A stretch of 48,682 nt of DNA from Pseudoalteromonas sp. H71 (GCF_001468485.1 NZ_LODI01000044.1:1-48682); one strand, 5' to 3'. Shown: positions 1-9,402, counted from the stretch's first letter. Program-made: numbers and translations. Notes: a model not told the origin generated them from the letters alone.

Positions 1-210
1 GATGAACATTTACATAGCGGTATTAAGTTTGTCACGCCAAATCAGCGCCATTTAGGCTTAGATAAAGCGATCCTAGCGAAGCGCCATCGGGTTAATGAAA
101 TGGCGAAATTACAGAATCCAAGTCGTTGGTCAGGAAAGTCTAGAGATTGGACGATGATCAAGGAAGTAAATTTGAATCCAGAGAAAAAAGAAGAAGTGCG
201 GGCGGCATAA
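1..210 (+). CDS. IS3-family transposase, C-terminal end (partial)
   Basis: Reading frame 1 is open from the window edge to a TAA at 208-210 and gives about 69 residues. They contain the pattern H-S-G-I-x-F-V-T-P-x-Q-R-H, then an A-K-x-x-N-P-x-R-W-S-G tail. This pattern is typical of the extreme C-terminus of the OrfB integrase-type (DDE) transposase of IS3-family elements, just after the last catalytic Glu. The N-terminal part lies outside the window, so it cannot be said whether the element is complete or active. The protein would cut and join IS ends. The family call is from motif recognition; the subgroup is not determined. Confidence 0.7.
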   Translation, partial: DEHLHSGIKFVTPNQRHLGLDKAILAKRHRVNEMAKLQNPSRWSGKSRDWTMIKEVNLNPEKKEEVRAA

Positions 211-245
211 AATTTAACTTGATGCGACAACTAACTTGAAAAACA
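1..245 (+). mobile_element. right end of an IS3-type insertion sequence (partial)
   Basis: The transposase stop codon is followed by about 35 bp of AT-rich sequence ending in ...TTGAAAAACA near 245, the usual distance from orfB to the terminal repeat in IS3 elements. The left end is outside the window, so the terminal repeat and target duplication cannot be confirmed and the boundary at 245 is approximate. Confidence 0.45.
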
Positions 246-254
246 CCGAATATG

Positions 255-369
255 ACCACCGAGAACACAGAGGCGCTGCGCGCTACACAGAGATAAACGT
301 AGTTAAACCCAAATTATTTACCAGCTCTTAGATTACTTCTCCTTGTCTTCTCATTTTCTTCTCGGTGGT
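255..369. repeat. 115-bp element bounded by 11-bp perfect inverted repeats
   Basis: ACCACCGAGAA at 255-265 is the exact reverse complement of TTCTCGGTGGT at 359-369. The left arm continues into a GC-rich block around 271-285 (AGGCGCTGCGCGCT), unlike the AT-rich surroundings. No ORF is present. It resembles a small dispersed non-coding (MITE-like) repeat lying next to the IS end. Copies elsewhere in the genome cannot be seen from this window. Confidence 0.5.
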
Positions 370-451
370 GATTAAATTACTTGATTACTAATTAATCACA
401 GAGCGACCCTTTGTGAATTTTTATTTTATTTCACTGGTGTATTTAAGCAGG

Positions 452-489
452 CAAAAAAATGCCCAGAGTGATTTAGGGAAACTCTGGGC
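452..489 (-). terminator. rho-independent terminator of rsmF
   Basis: GCCCAGAGT (461-469) pairs with ACTCTGGGC (481-489) around an 11-nt loop. Read on the minus strand, the stem is followed by a run of seven T (453-459 on the plus strand is A-rich). It lies about 180 nt past the rsmF stop. A second small stem (GGCTC/GAGCC, 497-510) lies just upstream. Nothing else was recognised between 510 and 671. Confidence 0.7.
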
Positions 490-671
490 TATAACGGGCT
501 CTTTGGAGCCATGCGCTAACAAAAAACTTTCTAATTCATAGGGAGAAGTTGAAAGTATTTTAAGTATAGCCAAAGCTCTTAAAATTACATATTTTTTGGT
601 TGTTTTTTATACTGCAGCAAATACAGTTACTTAACTATGTTGTGCACATTTTATACGCAATTTATGCTTAT

Positions 672-2111
672 TTACTCCCACGTTATTAACTGTGTATTTT
701 GAACCAGATCGCGTGGAAGTGAGTTTTTGATCTTATTTTTTTGCCACTTTCCTAGCCCAATGGGGCAGCCGCATAATGTTAATACTACTTCGCCTAGCTC
801 TTTTGTGGGCTCGGCTAAGCGTACATCTTTACCATTAAAGTAGTCGTTTGCTTGCTCGCTATTAAGCGCGTATGTGTTGGTTTTGCACGCGTTACCTAAC
901 ACGGTGGCAAATTCGTGGGTTAGCCTTACGCCATTTTTATGAATAATGCCTATTTGAATACCTAAGCGGGCATATTTAATTTTGTTTTGAATGGCATCAA
1001 ACCCCTGTGGGAATAGCCACAGTTCTTTGTCGCGTTGCATTAATGTGCCGGGTAGGCTTGTTAAACCAAAGTGCTTTTTAAGCTCGCTCATAAACGCGGT
1101 TGTTGGTTTTGTATCAAACTCAGTAAACGGAAACGCGCCTTTTTTGACTGTTTGATTTGGATTGTTACAACTTGCATGCTTTTTAAATTTAGCAATAAAA
1201 AAGCCTTCGCTGTCGTATGTTTGCGGCCATACGTGCAAATAGCCCTCGGCCGTTGTTGCTTTGTTGGCCCCCGGGAATAGATCGCTGAGTGACTCGGGCG
1301 CTATAAATTCGCCAAATTCTTCAAGTAAAAATTCGCATACTTGCTGGTTTTCGAGCGGGGTAAGCGTACAGGTTGAATACACCAGCGTGCCGCCGGGTTT
1401 TAACGCGTAAAATGCGCTTTTTATTAAATCTTTTTGTACTTGGGCTATTTGAATATTTGATTCGATTGACCAATTTTTTAGAGCATCGGCGTCTTTACGT
1501 ACCGTGCCTTCGCCAGAGCAGGGGGCGTCTAGCAAAATACTATCGAAACATTCAAACATGTAATTGCCAAATATAATGCCATCAAAGTGTGAAAGCGCAC
1601 AGTTACCCACGCCCATGCGTTTTAAGGTGGCACTGAGTACTTTTAAACGCGACGACGAAAGCTCGTTTGCTACTAGCACGCCTTGGTTGTTCATAAGTGC
1701 TGCTAGCTGCGATGTTTTAGAACCCGGCGCCGACGCCATATCAAGCACGGTGTTACTTGTTTGTATACTTTGTTTGAGCGCGATTGGCGGTAGCATTGAG
1801 CTTGCCTCTTGCACGTACATTGCGCCGCTTAGGTGTAGGTCGGTATTGCCTAGGGCTAGGTTTTGCTCTTCACTAATTGGGCGCTCTAGCCAAAAGCCTT
1901 CGCTACACCAAGGAATTGGCGTAAGTTGCCAATTTTTTTGTTCTGCTTTTTTAATAAAGTCTTCTACGGTTATTTTTAATGTATTAACGCGGATAGATTT
2001 TCTGAGCGGGCGACGACACGCATTTATAAAGTCATCTAACTTTAGGTGATTTGGTAGGTAGGTTTTTACGTCGTCTATAAAGTGCTCAGGAATAAAAGTA
2101 TTGGCGTTCAC
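672..2111 (-). CDS. rsmF: 16S rRNA (cytosine-1407-C5)-methyltransferase RsmF
   Basis: A 479-residue SAM-dependent RNA m5C methyltransferase of the NOL1/NOP2/Sun family; RsmF methylates C1407 of 16S rRNA. The SAM-binding core is at about residues 100-310 with the family hallmarks: [10 protein letters not shown] (motif I), D-A-P-C-S-G-E-G (motif IV, with the Cys that assists release), and [11 protein letters not shown] (motif VI, with the catalytic Cys). The remaining C-terminal ~170 residues match the extra RsmF/YebU region that binds the 30S subunit, and the length is normal for RsmF (about 480). It is divergent from the downstream GntR gene and has its own terminator at 452-489. The annotation is secure; the precise target base is inferred from family membership. 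Confidence 0.93.
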   Translation of the reverse strand: MNANTFIPEHFIDDVKTYLPNHLKLDDFINACRRPLRKSIRVNTLKITVEDFIKKAEQKNWQLTPIPWCSEGFWLERPISEEQNLALGNTDLHLSGAMYVQEASSMLPPIALKQSIQTSNTVLDMASAPGSKTSQLAALMNNQGVLVANELSSSRLKVLSATLKRMGVGNCALSHFDGIIFGNYMFECFDSILLDAPCSGEGTVRKDADALKNWSIESNIQIAQVQKDLIKSAFYALKPGGTLVYSTCTLTPLENQQVCEFLLEEFGEFIAPESLSDLFPGANKATTAEGYLHVWPQTYDSEGFFIAKFKKHASCNNPNQTVKKGAFPFTEFDTKPTTAFMSELKKHFGLTSLPGTLMQRDKELWLFPQGFDAIQNKIKYARLGIQIGIIHKNGVRLTHEFATVLGNACKTNTYALNSEQANDYFNGKDVRLAEPTKELGEVVLTLCGCPIGLGKWQKNKIKNSLPRDLVQNTQLITWE

Positions 2112-2203
2112 GCGCTAGCTCGTACATTAAAAATAAAGCGCGATATTAGCATTTAAATAACTAAATTTCAGTGATAAAAACACCTCGCTTGATTATATAG
2201 CGC

Positions 2204-2361
2204 TGTCGACACTTTGTGGTTTTCAGGTATTTATAAACTACTTTACTCATACTTTAGAATAATAGTGTCGACAATAAGGGTGTTTTTTAGGCTTTTTGTA
2301 CAGTTTTAGGGTTGACATGTTTTTTTAATGCGCCCATTATGGCTATACACATTGTCGACAA
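2204..2361. promoter_or_regulatory. three TGTCGACA palindromes, probable GntR operators
   Basis: The 8-bp palindrome TGTCGACA occurs three times in the 266-bp gap between rsmF and the GntR gene, at 2204-2211, 2266-2273 and 2353-2360. The last is extended to TTGTCGACAA (2352-2361). The third lies between the -10 element and the start codon, where a bound repressor would block transcription. FCD-type GntR proteins bind short palindromes of this kind, so these are probably the operators of the adjacent regulator and of the prp genes. Assignment to this protein is by position. Confidence 0.65.
2312..2340 (+). promoter_or_regulatory. sigma-70 promoter of the prp operon
   Basis: TTGACA at 2312-2317, a 17-bp spacer and CATTAT at 2335-2340 form a near-consensus sigma-70 promoter for the GntR-prp genes. 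Operator three lies about 12 bp downstream of the -10 element and operator two about 38 bp upstream of the -35, which fits repression plus autoregulation. Confidence 0.6.
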
Positions 2362-2377
2362 TCTAAAAAATTAACTT

Positions 2378-3064
2378 ATGACAGACTCATTTTTAAACGA
2401 AGCGCCTATTACCACAGCATCCGATCAGGTATTTGTAAACATGCGCCGTGAGATTGTTGAAGGCACTATTGCACAAGGTAGTAAAATTTCGGAGCCTGAG
2501 CTTGCAAAGCGTTACGGTGTAAGCCGCGCAACCCTGCGTGAGGCGCTAAACCGCCTAGAAAGCTGCTATTTAGTAGAGCGTAAAGCCAATGTAGGCTGCC
2601 GTGTAGTTGCCCTTACCGCTGAGCGTTTAATTGAGGTTTACCAAGTACGTAGCTCGCTTGAAGGGCTTGCTTGCCGTTTAGCTGCCGACAATATGGAGCC
2701 TGATGAAATTAAAGGCTTAAAACAATTACTAAATCAGCATTTACAAACGCAGCGCGTTAAAGAAGGCGAGTCGTACTACCAAGAGGCGGGCGATTTAGAT
2801 TTTCATTACCGCATTATTAAGGGCAGTAAAAACGCACATTTGATTCATTTGCTTTGTAACGACCTGTACCAATTAATTCGCATGTACCGCGTGCAAATGG
2901 GTATGGCGGGGCCGCGGGTATCAAAAGCGTTTGACGAACATTTAGCGATTATTAACGCGATTGAAAACCACGACGGCGAACTGGCCGAAATGCTAATGAA
3001 GCGCCATATCAGTGCGTCGCAAGCCAATATTCAAACCAAATTTGATTTATACCAATCTGAATAA
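2378..3064 (+). CDS. GntR-family (FadR/FCD) regulator of propionate catabolism
   Basis: A 228-residue transcription factor. Residues ~15-80 form a winged helix with the GntR signature (E-L-A-K-R-Y-G-V-S-R-A-T-L-R-E-A-L-N-R-L-E). Residues ~90-220 form an FCD effector domain in which Asp/His residues of the kind that bind a metal are visible (D-F-H-Y-R-I, D-E-H-L, K-R-H-I). It is the first gene before prpB with about 120 bp between, and carries its probable operators in its own promoter. The likely role is to repress prpBC-acnD-prpF until a propionate-derived metabolite such as 2-methylcitrate is present. The ligand is inferred. Many gammaproteobacteria use a sigma-54 PrpR instead; here the regulator is of the GntR type. 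Confidence 0.85.
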   Translation: MTDSFLNEAPITTASDQVFVNMRREIVEGTIAQGSKISEPELAKRYGVSRATLREALNRLESCYLVERKANVGCRVVALTAERLIEVYQVRSSLEGLACRLAADNMEPDEIKGLKQLLNQHLQTQRVKEGESYYQEAGDLDFHYRIIKGSKNAHLIHLLCNDLYQLIRMYRVQMGMAGPRVSKAFDEHLAIINAIENHDGELAEMLMKRHISASQANIQTKFDLYQSE

Positions 3065-3087
3065 CTGTTTATTCATGCAGATTGGTA
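3050..3087 (+). other. hairpin across the regulator stop codon
   Basis: TACCAATCT...GAATAA pairs with TTATTC...AGATTGGTA around a 4-nt CTGT loop with a short ATGC bulge. It covers the end of the GntR gene and the start of the gap to prpB. There is no T-tract, so it is not a standard terminator. It may be an mRNA-processing or stability element that lowers regulator expression relative to prpB. Confidence 0.4.
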
Positions 3088-3186
3088 CAAGCCGCTAAAA
3101 GCTAAGCAAAATAGTTAAAGCGTCATATACAAAGATTAAAAATATAAGTTACTCCACGTAGCAACCGTTCAAAGAGAGGAAATGAC

Positions 3187-4065
3187 ATGTCAGCAGGATA
3201 TAAATTTAAACAAGCTATTGCTAATAACCGTCCGTTACAAGTGGTGGGTACTATTAATGCCTACACAGCAATGATGGCTGAAAAAATGGGCCACCAAGCT
3301 ATTTACCTATCGGGTGCGGGTGTTGCTAATGCCTCTTACGGTATGCCCGATTTAGGTATGACCAGCCTTGATAACGTGCTGGAAGATATTCGCCGTATTT
3401 CGGGTGCCAGCGATTTACCTTTACTTGTTGACGCCGATACCGGTTGGGGCGGGGCATTTAACATTGCACGTACCGTTAAAGAAATGACTAAAGCGGGTGC
3501 GGCGGGTTTTCATATAGAAGATCAAGTAGCGCAAAAGCGTTGTGGCCATCGTCCAAACAAAGAAATTGTTAGCCAAGGCGAAATGGTTGACCGTATTAAA
3601 GCGGCGGTAGATGCAAAAACCGATAGCGATTTTTACATTATGGCGCGTACCGATGCGTTTCAAAAAGAAGGGTTAAATGCTGCTATTGACCGAGCAGCAG
3701 CCTGTGTTGAAGCCGGCGCTGATGCTATTTTTGCAGAAGCCGTGCACGACCTTGCCGATTACCAAGCGTTTGCCAATGCGCTAAACGTGCCTATTTTGGC
3801 CAACATTACTGAGTTTGGCCAAACGCCAATTTATACCAAAGAGCAGTTAAGTGATGTAGGCGTTGAAATGGTGCTTTACCCACTCAGTGCGTTTAGAGCA
3901 ATGAACAAAGCGGCACTTAATGTGTACTCGGCAATTTTAAATGAAGGCTCGCAGCAAAGCGAAATTGAGAACATGCAAACTCGTGCTGAACTTTACGACT
4001 TTTTAGATTACCACACGTACGAAAACACACTTGATAACCTTTTTTCATCAAAATCTGACAAATAA
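3187..4065 (+). CDS. prpB: 2-methylisocitrate lyase
   Basis: A 292-residue enzyme that cleaves (2R,3S)-2-methylisocitrate to pyruvate and succinate, the last step of the methylcitrate cycle. It belongs to the isocitrate lyase/PEP mutase superfamily. The loop motif K-R-C-G-H (residues 117-121) with catalytic Cys119 is present, as are the metal-binding D-A-D-T-G-W-G-G segment (~82-89) and H-I-E-D (109-112). Length and motif are normal for PrpB. The start has a strong AGAGGA ribosome-binding site 6 nt upstream. It is followed by prpC after 48 bp, so the two are probably cotranscribed. Confidence 0.95.
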   Translation: MSAGYKFKQAIANNRPLQVVGTINAYTAMMAEKMGHQAIYLSGAGVANASYGMPDLGMTSLDNVLEDIRRISGASDLPLLVDADTGWGGAFNIARTVKEMTKAGAAGFHIEDQVAQKRCGHRPNKEIVSQGEMVDRIKAAVDAKTDSDFYIMARTDAFQKEGLNAAIDRAAACVEAGADAIFAEAVHDLADYQAFANALNVPILANITEFGQTPIYTKEQLSDVGVEMVLYPLSAFRAMNKAALNVYSAILNEGSQQSEIENMQTRAELYDFLDYHTYENTLDNLFSSKSDK

Positions 4066-4113
4066 TAACTATTAAATTAGATAACACACACAAATTTAAG
4101 ATAGGAGAAGATC

Positions 4114-5241
4114 ATGGTAGATAAAGCATTAGGCGGCGCAGGTTTACGCGGACAAGTAGCGGGTCAAACAGCATTGTGTACAGTAGGCCAAAGTGGCTCG
4201 GGTTTAACGTATTGTGGTTACGATATTAGCGAACTGGCTGAAAAAGCGCAGTTTGAAGAAGTGTCGTTTTTACTTTCACGCGGTGAGTTACCAACTACTA
4301 GCGAATTAGCTGAGTACAAAGCCAAATTAAAAAGCTTACGTGGCCTGCCAGATGCACTTAAAACCGTGCTTGAAAATATTCCTAAAGACGCGCACCCAAT
4401 GGATGTAATGCGTACGGGTTGCTCTATGTTGGGTAACCTTGAAATGGAACTTGATTTTAGCCAAGCAAACGATGCGATTGACCGTATGGTTGCAGTGTTC
4501 CCAAGTATTATTTGTTACTGGTACCGTTTTACACACGATGGCGTTCGTATTGAAACACAAACAGACGACGATTCAGTAGGCGCACACTTTTTAACGCTAT
4601 TACACGACAAAGCGCCAAGCGAGTTATTTGCACAGGTAATGAATGTGTCGCTTATTTTATACGCAGAGCACGAATTTAATGCCTCTACATTTACGGGGCG
4701 CGTGTGTGCATCTACTTTGTCTGATATTCATTCGTGTGTAACTGGTGCTATTGGTACGTTACGTGGCCCATTACATGGTGGTGCAAACGAAGCCGCAATG
4801 GACATGATTGAAGGTTTTACTAGCGCAGAACACGCTGAGCAAGAAGTCATGGGTATGCTTGAGCGCAAAGATAAAATTATGGGCTTTGGCCATGCTATTT
4901 ACCGCGAGTCTGACCCACGTAATGTAATTATTAAAAAGTGGTCTGAAAAATTAGCCGCAGAGGTGGGCGATGATGTGCTTTACCCGGTGTCTGTTCGTTG
5001 TGAAGAAGTAATGTGGCGTGAGAAAAAGTTATTTTGTAATGCTGATTTTTTCCATGCATCGGCTTATCATTTTATGGATATTCCGACTAAGTTATTTACG
5101 CCAATATTTGTAATGAGCCGCGTAACTGGTTGGACAGCACATGTTAAAGAGCAACGTGCTAATAACCGTATTATTCGTCCAAGTGCTGATTACACAGGGC
5201 CAGATGCACGCAGCTACACGCCAATTGAATCAAGGGGCTAA
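4114..5241 (+). CDS. prpC: 2-methylcitrate synthase
   Basis: A 375-residue citrate-synthase-fold enzyme that condenses propionyl-CoA with oxaloacetate to 2-methylcitrate. The catalytic triad is readable as His221 (P-L-H-G-G-A), His260 (G-F-G-H-A-I-Y) and Asp311 (C-N-A-D-F-F). The short, type-II-like length (~375) and position directly after prpB favour methylcitrate synthase over the housekeeping GltA (~430 residues). It has a good RBS (ATAGGAGAAG). A terminator-like hairpin follows its stop, before acnD. Confidence 0.95.
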   Translation: MVDKALGGAGLRGQVAGQTALCTVGQSGSGLTYCGYDISELAEKAQFEEVSFLLSRGELPTTSELAEYKAKLKSLRGLPDALKTVLENIPKDAHPMDVMRTGCSMLGNLEMELDFSQANDAIDRMVAVFPSIICYWYRFTHDGVRIETQTDDDSVGAHFLTLLHDKAPSELFAQVMNVSLILYAEHEFNASTFTGRVCASTLSDIHSCVTGAIGTLRGPLHGGANEAAMDMIEGFTSAEHAEQEVMGMLERKDKIMGFGHAIYRESDPRNVIIKKWSEKLAAEVGDDVLYPVSVRCEEVMWREKKLFCNADFFHASAYHFMDIPTKLFTPIFVMSRVTGWTAHVKEQRANNRIIRPSADYTGPDARSYTPIESRG

Positions 5242-5254
5242 TTAGTCAGTATGT

Positions 5255-5281
5255 AAGGTGAGCAACACGCTCACCTTTTTG
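5255..5281 (+). terminator. terminator/attenuator between prpC and acnD
   Basis: AAGGTGAGC (5255-5263) pairs perfectly with GCTCACCTT (5269-5277) around a 5-nt loop and runs into T residues (5276-5281). It is a clean rho-independent terminator inside an otherwise continuous pathway cluster. No clear new promoter is visible in the 37 bp before acnD, so it probably acts as a partial terminator that lowers acnD-prpF transcription. Confidence 0.7.
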
Positions 5282-5318
5282 CCTTTTATTTCCCGTCACT
5301 TATTAGCGAATTTTTATT

Positions 5319-7925
5319 ATGACCATTATTAACAATACTCAGTACCGCAAACCGCTTGCGGGCTCAAACGTAGATTACTACGATACCCAAGCCGCTGTTG
5401 ATGCTATTAAACCCGGTGCTTATGCTACTCTTCCTTACAGCTCGCGTGTATTTGCCGAAAACTTAGTACGCCGCTGCGACCCTGCTATGTTAACCGATGC
5501 ACTTAGCCAAATAATTGAGCGCAAACAAGATTTAGATTTTCCGTGGTATCCGGCACGTGTGGTGTGCCACGATATTTTAGGCCAAACAGCCCTTGTTGAT
5601 TTAGCAGGCTTGCGCGACGCTATTGCAGCAAAAGGGGGCGATCCGTCTAAGGTTAACCCTGTGGTACCAACGCAGTTAATTGTTGACCACTCGCTAGCGG
5701 TTGAACATGCGGGTTTTGATCCTGACGCGTTTGAAAAAAACCGTGCCATTGAAGACCGCCGCAACGACGACCGTTTTCACTTTATTAATTGGACTAAAAC
5801 GGCCTTTAAAAATATTGATGTGATCCCGCCTGGTAACGGCATTATGCATCAAATTAACCTTGAAAAAATGTCGCCTGTTATTCAAAACCGCGATGGCATT
5901 GCATTCCCCGATACTTTGGTAGGTACCGACAGCCACACCCCGCATGTTGATGCGTTAGGTGTTATTGCTGTAGGTGTGGGCGGGCTTGAGGCAGAAAGCG
6001 TAATGCTTGGCCGCGCGTCGTACATTCGTTTACCTGATATTGTGGGCGTAGAGCTTACGGGTACTCGCCAACCAGGTATTACCGCTACCGATATTGTGTT
6101 AGCGATTACTGAGTTTTTACGCGAGCAGCGTGTGGTATCTACCTATTTAGAGTTTTACGGTGAAGGCGCCGATGCGCTAACGCTTGGCGACAGAGCGACC
6201 ATTTCGAACATGACACCAGAATTTGGTGCAACTGCGGCCATGTTTTATATCGACGATAAAACAATAGACTATTTACGTTTAACAGGGCGCGATGAAGAGC
6301 AAATAGCGCTTGTAGAAAACTACGCTAAAACAGCCGGCCTTTGGAGCGATAGCTTAAAAACAGCAAAATACGAGCGTGTTTTGACTTTTGATTTATCGAG
6401 TGTTGGTCGCAATATTGCGGGGCCTTCTAACCCACATCGTCGTGTTTCAACCAGCGATTTAGCGAAAGAAGGTATTTCGGGTATTGTTGAAAACGAAGAC
6501 GGTTTAATGCCAGACGGCGCGTGTATTATTGCGGCAATTACCAGCTGTACCAATACCAGTAATCCGCGCAATGTAATTGCGGCAGGTTTGTTAGCGCGAA
6601 ACGCAAACGCAAAAGGCTTAATGCGTAAACCGTGGGTTAAAACGTCGTTAGCGCCGGGCTCTAAAGCCGTGCAATCGTACCTTGAAGATGCAAAGCTATT
6701 ACCAGAGCTTGAACAACTTGGTTTTGGTATTGTTGGCTTTGCGTGTACGACTTGTAATGGTATGAGTGGGGCACTTGACCCTGTTATTCAAAAAGAAGTA
6801 ATAGATCGCGATTTATACACAACGGCTGTGCTTTCGGGTAACCGTAACTTTGACGGGCGTATTCATCCTTATGCAAAACAAGCCTTTTTAGCATCACCGC
6901 CTTTGGTTGTGGCTTATGCGATTGCGGGCACGATTCGTTTTGATATTGAAAAAGATATTTTAGGGCAAGACCAACACGGTAATGATGTAACCCTTAAAGA
7001 TTTATGGCCAACCGATGAAGAAATTGATGCGGTTATTCAGCAAAGCGTTAAACCCGAACAATTTAAAAAAGTGTACGAGCCGATGTTTGACTTAACCGTA
7101 GATTACGGTGAAGACAACGACCCTCTTTACGATTGGCGAGCGCAAAGCACCTATATTCGCCGCCCGCCTTATTGGGAAGGAGCACTTGCAGGTGAGCGCA
7201 CCATGAGTGGTATGCGTGCATTAGCGGTATTGGGTGACAATATTACAACTGATCATTTATCGCCTTCTAACGCGATTATGGCAAGCAGTGCTGCAGGTGA
7301 ATACCTGACTAAAATGAATGTGCCAGAAGAAGATTTTAACTCATACGCAACGCACCGAGGTGATCATTTAACGGCGCAGCGTGCCACGTTTGCAAACCCT
7401 AAATTACTTAACGAAATGGTACTTGATGAAAACGGCGAGGTTAAGCAAGGCTCCTACGCACGCATAGAGCCTGAGGGTAAAAACACGCGTATGTGGGAAG
7501 CAATCGAAGCCTACATGGAGCGCAAGCAACCGCTTATTATTGTGGCCGGTGCTGATTACGGGCAAGGCTCGTCGCGCGATTGGGCTGCAAAAGGCGTTAG
7601 GCTTGCCGGTGTTCAAGTGATAGCTGCAGAAGGTTTTGAACGTATTCACCGTACTAATTTAATTGGTATGGGGGTTTTACCGCTCGAATTTGCACCAGGC
7701 ACTACGCGTAAAACATTAAACCTAGATGGTAGTGAAAGTTACGATGTAAAAGGTACTCCAGCACCGGGCGCAACTTTAGAGCTGGTGATCACTCGTAAAA
7801 ATGGTGAGGTGGTTACTACAGCAATGAAATGCCGATTAGATACGCAAGAAGAGCTTTCTATTTATGCTGCTGGTGGTGTATTACAGCGTTTTGCTCAAGA
7901 CTTTTTAGAAGCGACAAACGCGTAA
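5319..7925 (+). CDS. acnD: Fe/S-dependent 2-methylisocitrate (2-methylcitrate) dehydratase
   Basis: An 868-residue aconitase-family enzyme that dehydrates 2-methylcitrate to 2-methyl-trans-aconitate, working with PrpF. The three [4Fe-4S] ligands are visible as Cys410 (T-S-C-T-N-T) and Cys476/Cys479 (F-A-C-T-T-C-N-G). The substrate-binding G-T-D-S-H-T-P-H stretch is at ~202-209 and the swivelling C-terminal domain has G-A-D-Y-G-Q-G-S-S-R-D at ~745. Length and the acnD-prpF pairing distinguish it from AcnA/AcnB. PrpD-type dehydratase is absent, as expected where AcnD-PrpF replaces it. The start has no evident Shine-Dalgarno sequence (AGCGAATTTTTATT before ATG), which is unusual beside the strong sites of prpB, prpC and prpF. 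Confidence 0.93.
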   Translation: MTIINNTQYRKPLAGSNVDYYDTQAAVDAIKPGAYATLPYSSRVFAENLVRRCDPAMLTDALSQIIERKQDLDFPWYPARVVCHDILGQTALVDLAGLRDAIAAKGGDPSKVNPVVPTQLIVDHSLAVEHAGFDPDAFEKNRAIEDRRNDDRFHFINWTKTAFKNIDVIPPGNGIMHQINLEKMSPVIQNRDGIAFPDTLVGTDSHTPHVDALGVIAVGVGGLEAESVMLGRASYIRLPDIVGVELTGTRQPGITATDIVLAITEFLREQRVVSTYLEFYGEGADALTLGDRATISNMTPEFGATAAMFYIDDKTIDYLRLTGRDEEQIALVENYAKTAGLWSDSLKTAKYERVLTFDLSSVGRNIAGPSNPHRRVSTSDLAKEGISGIVENEDGLMPDGACIIAAITSCTNTSNPRNVIAAGLLARNANAKGLMRKPWVKTSLAPGSKAVQSYLEDAKLLPELEQLGFGIVGFACTTCNGMSGALDPVIQKEVIDRDLYTTAVLSGNRNFDGRIHPYAKQAFLASPPLVVAYAIAGTIRFDIEKDILGQDQHGNDVTLKDLWPTDEEIDAVIQQSVKPEQFKKVYEPMFDLTVDYGEDNDPLYDWRAQSTYIRRPPYWEGALAGERTMSGMRALAVLGDNITTDHLSPSNAIMASSAAGEYLTKMNVPEEDFNSYATHRGDHLTAQRATFANPKLLNEMVLDENGEVKQGSYARIEPEGKNTRMWEAIEAYMERKQPLIIVAGADYGQGSSRDWAAKGVRLAGVQVIAAEGFERIHRTNLIGMGVLPLEFAPGTTRKTLNLDGSESYDVKGTPAPGATLELVITRKNGEVVTTAMKCRLDTQEELSIYAAGGVLQRFAQDFLEATNA

Positions 7926-7940
7926 TAAGGATTTTTTAAA

Positions 7941-9107
7941 ATGTTTAAACCACAAATAAAAGTGCCGGCAACCTATATGCGTGGCGGTACGAGTAAAGGT
8001 GTGTTTTTTAATTTAACCGATTTGCCAAAGCCTGCCCAAGTGGCAGGTGAGGCGCGGGATAACTTATTACTTCGTGTTATTGGTAGCCCCGACCCTTACG
8101 GAAAACAAACCGATGGCATGGGTGGTGCTACATCAAGCACCAGTAAAACGGTCATTTTAAGTAAAAGTGAGCAAGCCAATCACGATGTAGATTACTTGTT
8201 TGGGCAAGTCGCTATTGATAAAGCCTTTGTTGATTGGAGCGGTAACTGCGGTAACTTAACTTCGGCAGTGGGTGCGTTTGCTATTAGTAATGGCTTAGTT
8301 GATAAAAACCGCTTGCCCGAAAATGGCATTGCTATTGTGCGTGTGTGGCAGGCCAATATTAAAAAAAGCATTTTAGTGCATGTACCAATGACTAATGGCG
8401 AAGTGCAAGAAACAGGGGACTTTGAGCTTGACGGTGTTACGTTCCCAGCGGCTGAGGTAAAGCTTGAGTTTGTAGACCCTGCTGATGGGGATGGGGCTTT
8501 ATTTCCTACAGGTAATGTTGTTGACGATTTAGAGGTACCAGATGTTGGCACACTAAAGGCGACGATGATTAATGCGGGTATTCCAACTATTTTTATTAAT
8601 GCTGAAGATATTGGTTATACCGGCACTGAGCTTCAAGACGACATTAACAATGATGACGCTGCGCTTATAAAGCTTGAAACAATACGTGCCTATGGCGCTG
8701 TTAAAATGGGCTTAATTACTAATATAAATGAGGCACAAGCACGCCAGCACACACCTAAAGTGGCGTTTGTTGCTAAGCCTGTTGCGTATAATGCATCAAG
8801 CGGTAAACACATAGATGCGGGCAATATTAATTTATTAGTTCGTGCTATGTCGATGGGTAAATTACACCATGCCATGATGGGAACAGCCGCAGTTGCTATT
8901 GGCACTGCAGCGGCTATAGAAGGTACGTTAGTTAATTTAGCTGCAGGTGGCGGCGCATTGAGTGAGGTGAACTTTGGTCATCCTTCGGGCACGTTAAAAG
9001 TAGGCGCTGAGGCTGAAAACAGTAATGGCGACTGGCAAGTTACCAAAGCGAGTATGAGCCGAAGCGCCAGAGTATTAATGGAAGGGCTTGTAAGGGTTCC
9101 TTTTTAA
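7941..9107 (+). CDS. prpF: 2-methylaconitate cis-trans isomerase
   Basis: A 388-residue PrpF-family protein with the diaminopimelate-epimerase-like fold. It converts 2-methyl-trans-aconitate made by AcnD into 2-methyl-cis-aconitate, which an aconitase can rehydrate. The N-terminus has the family start Y-M-R-G-G-T-S-K-G (~13-21), and the W-S-G-N-C-G-N-L segment (~100-107) carries a conserved Cys. The start is 15 nt after the acnD stop with AAGGA upstream, so the two are translated from one transcript. It is the last gene of the cluster. Confidence 0.94.
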   Translation: MFKPQIKVPATYMRGGTSKGVFFNLTDLPKPAQVAGEARDNLLLRVIGSPDPYGKQTDGMGGATSSTSKTVILSKSEQANHDVDYLFGQVAIDKAFVDWSGNCGNLTSAVGAFAISNGLVDKNRLPENGIAIVRVWQANIKKSILVHVPMTNGEVQETGDFELDGVTFPAAEVKLEFVDPADGDGALFPTGNVVDDLEVPDVGTLKATMINAGIPTIFINAEDIGYTGTELQDDINNDDAALIKLETIRAYGAVKMGLITNINEAQARQHTPKVAFVAKPVAYNASSGKHIDAGNINLLVRAMSMGKLHHAMMGTAAVAIGTAAAIEGTLVNLAAGGGALSEVNFGHPSGTLKVGAEAENSNGDWQVTKASMSRSARVLMEGLVRVPF

Positions 9108-9117
9108 TCATTTTTTG

Positions 9118-9192
9118 CTGCATTATTCACTTTTAAAAATCGACTGACCCTTATAGTCAGTTAGGGTTAATTTAACAGTATTAATAATGCAG
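9118..9192. repeat. 10-bp inverted repeat after prpF
   Basis: CTGCATTATT (9118-9127) is the exact reverse complement of AATAATGCAG (9183-9192), with 55 nt between. A short GACTGA/TCAGTT stem sits inside. No T-tract follows, so it is not a standard terminator, although it is the only structure seen right after prpF. Confidence 0.35.
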
Positions 9193-9402
9193 TAACAATT
9201 AAGCAGGATTTTAAAATAAATAATAAACAAGGGATTGGCTTGGTTAGTTCTAAAGATTTGCTTTTTCATTAAAACTAAATGCTTTAGGGTTGATTTCCTT
9301 CCATTCTACATTTATTTTTAATGTTCTGTCGCAAATACTTGAAGAAAAAATTTAACAAACTAAATTTAATGTAATAATCAATCAACAAACACGATATATT
9401 AT

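Noticed and set aside
1564..2049. 161-codon open frame antisense to rsmF
   Set aside because: It is a shadow of the RsmF coding sequence, with no recognisable domain.
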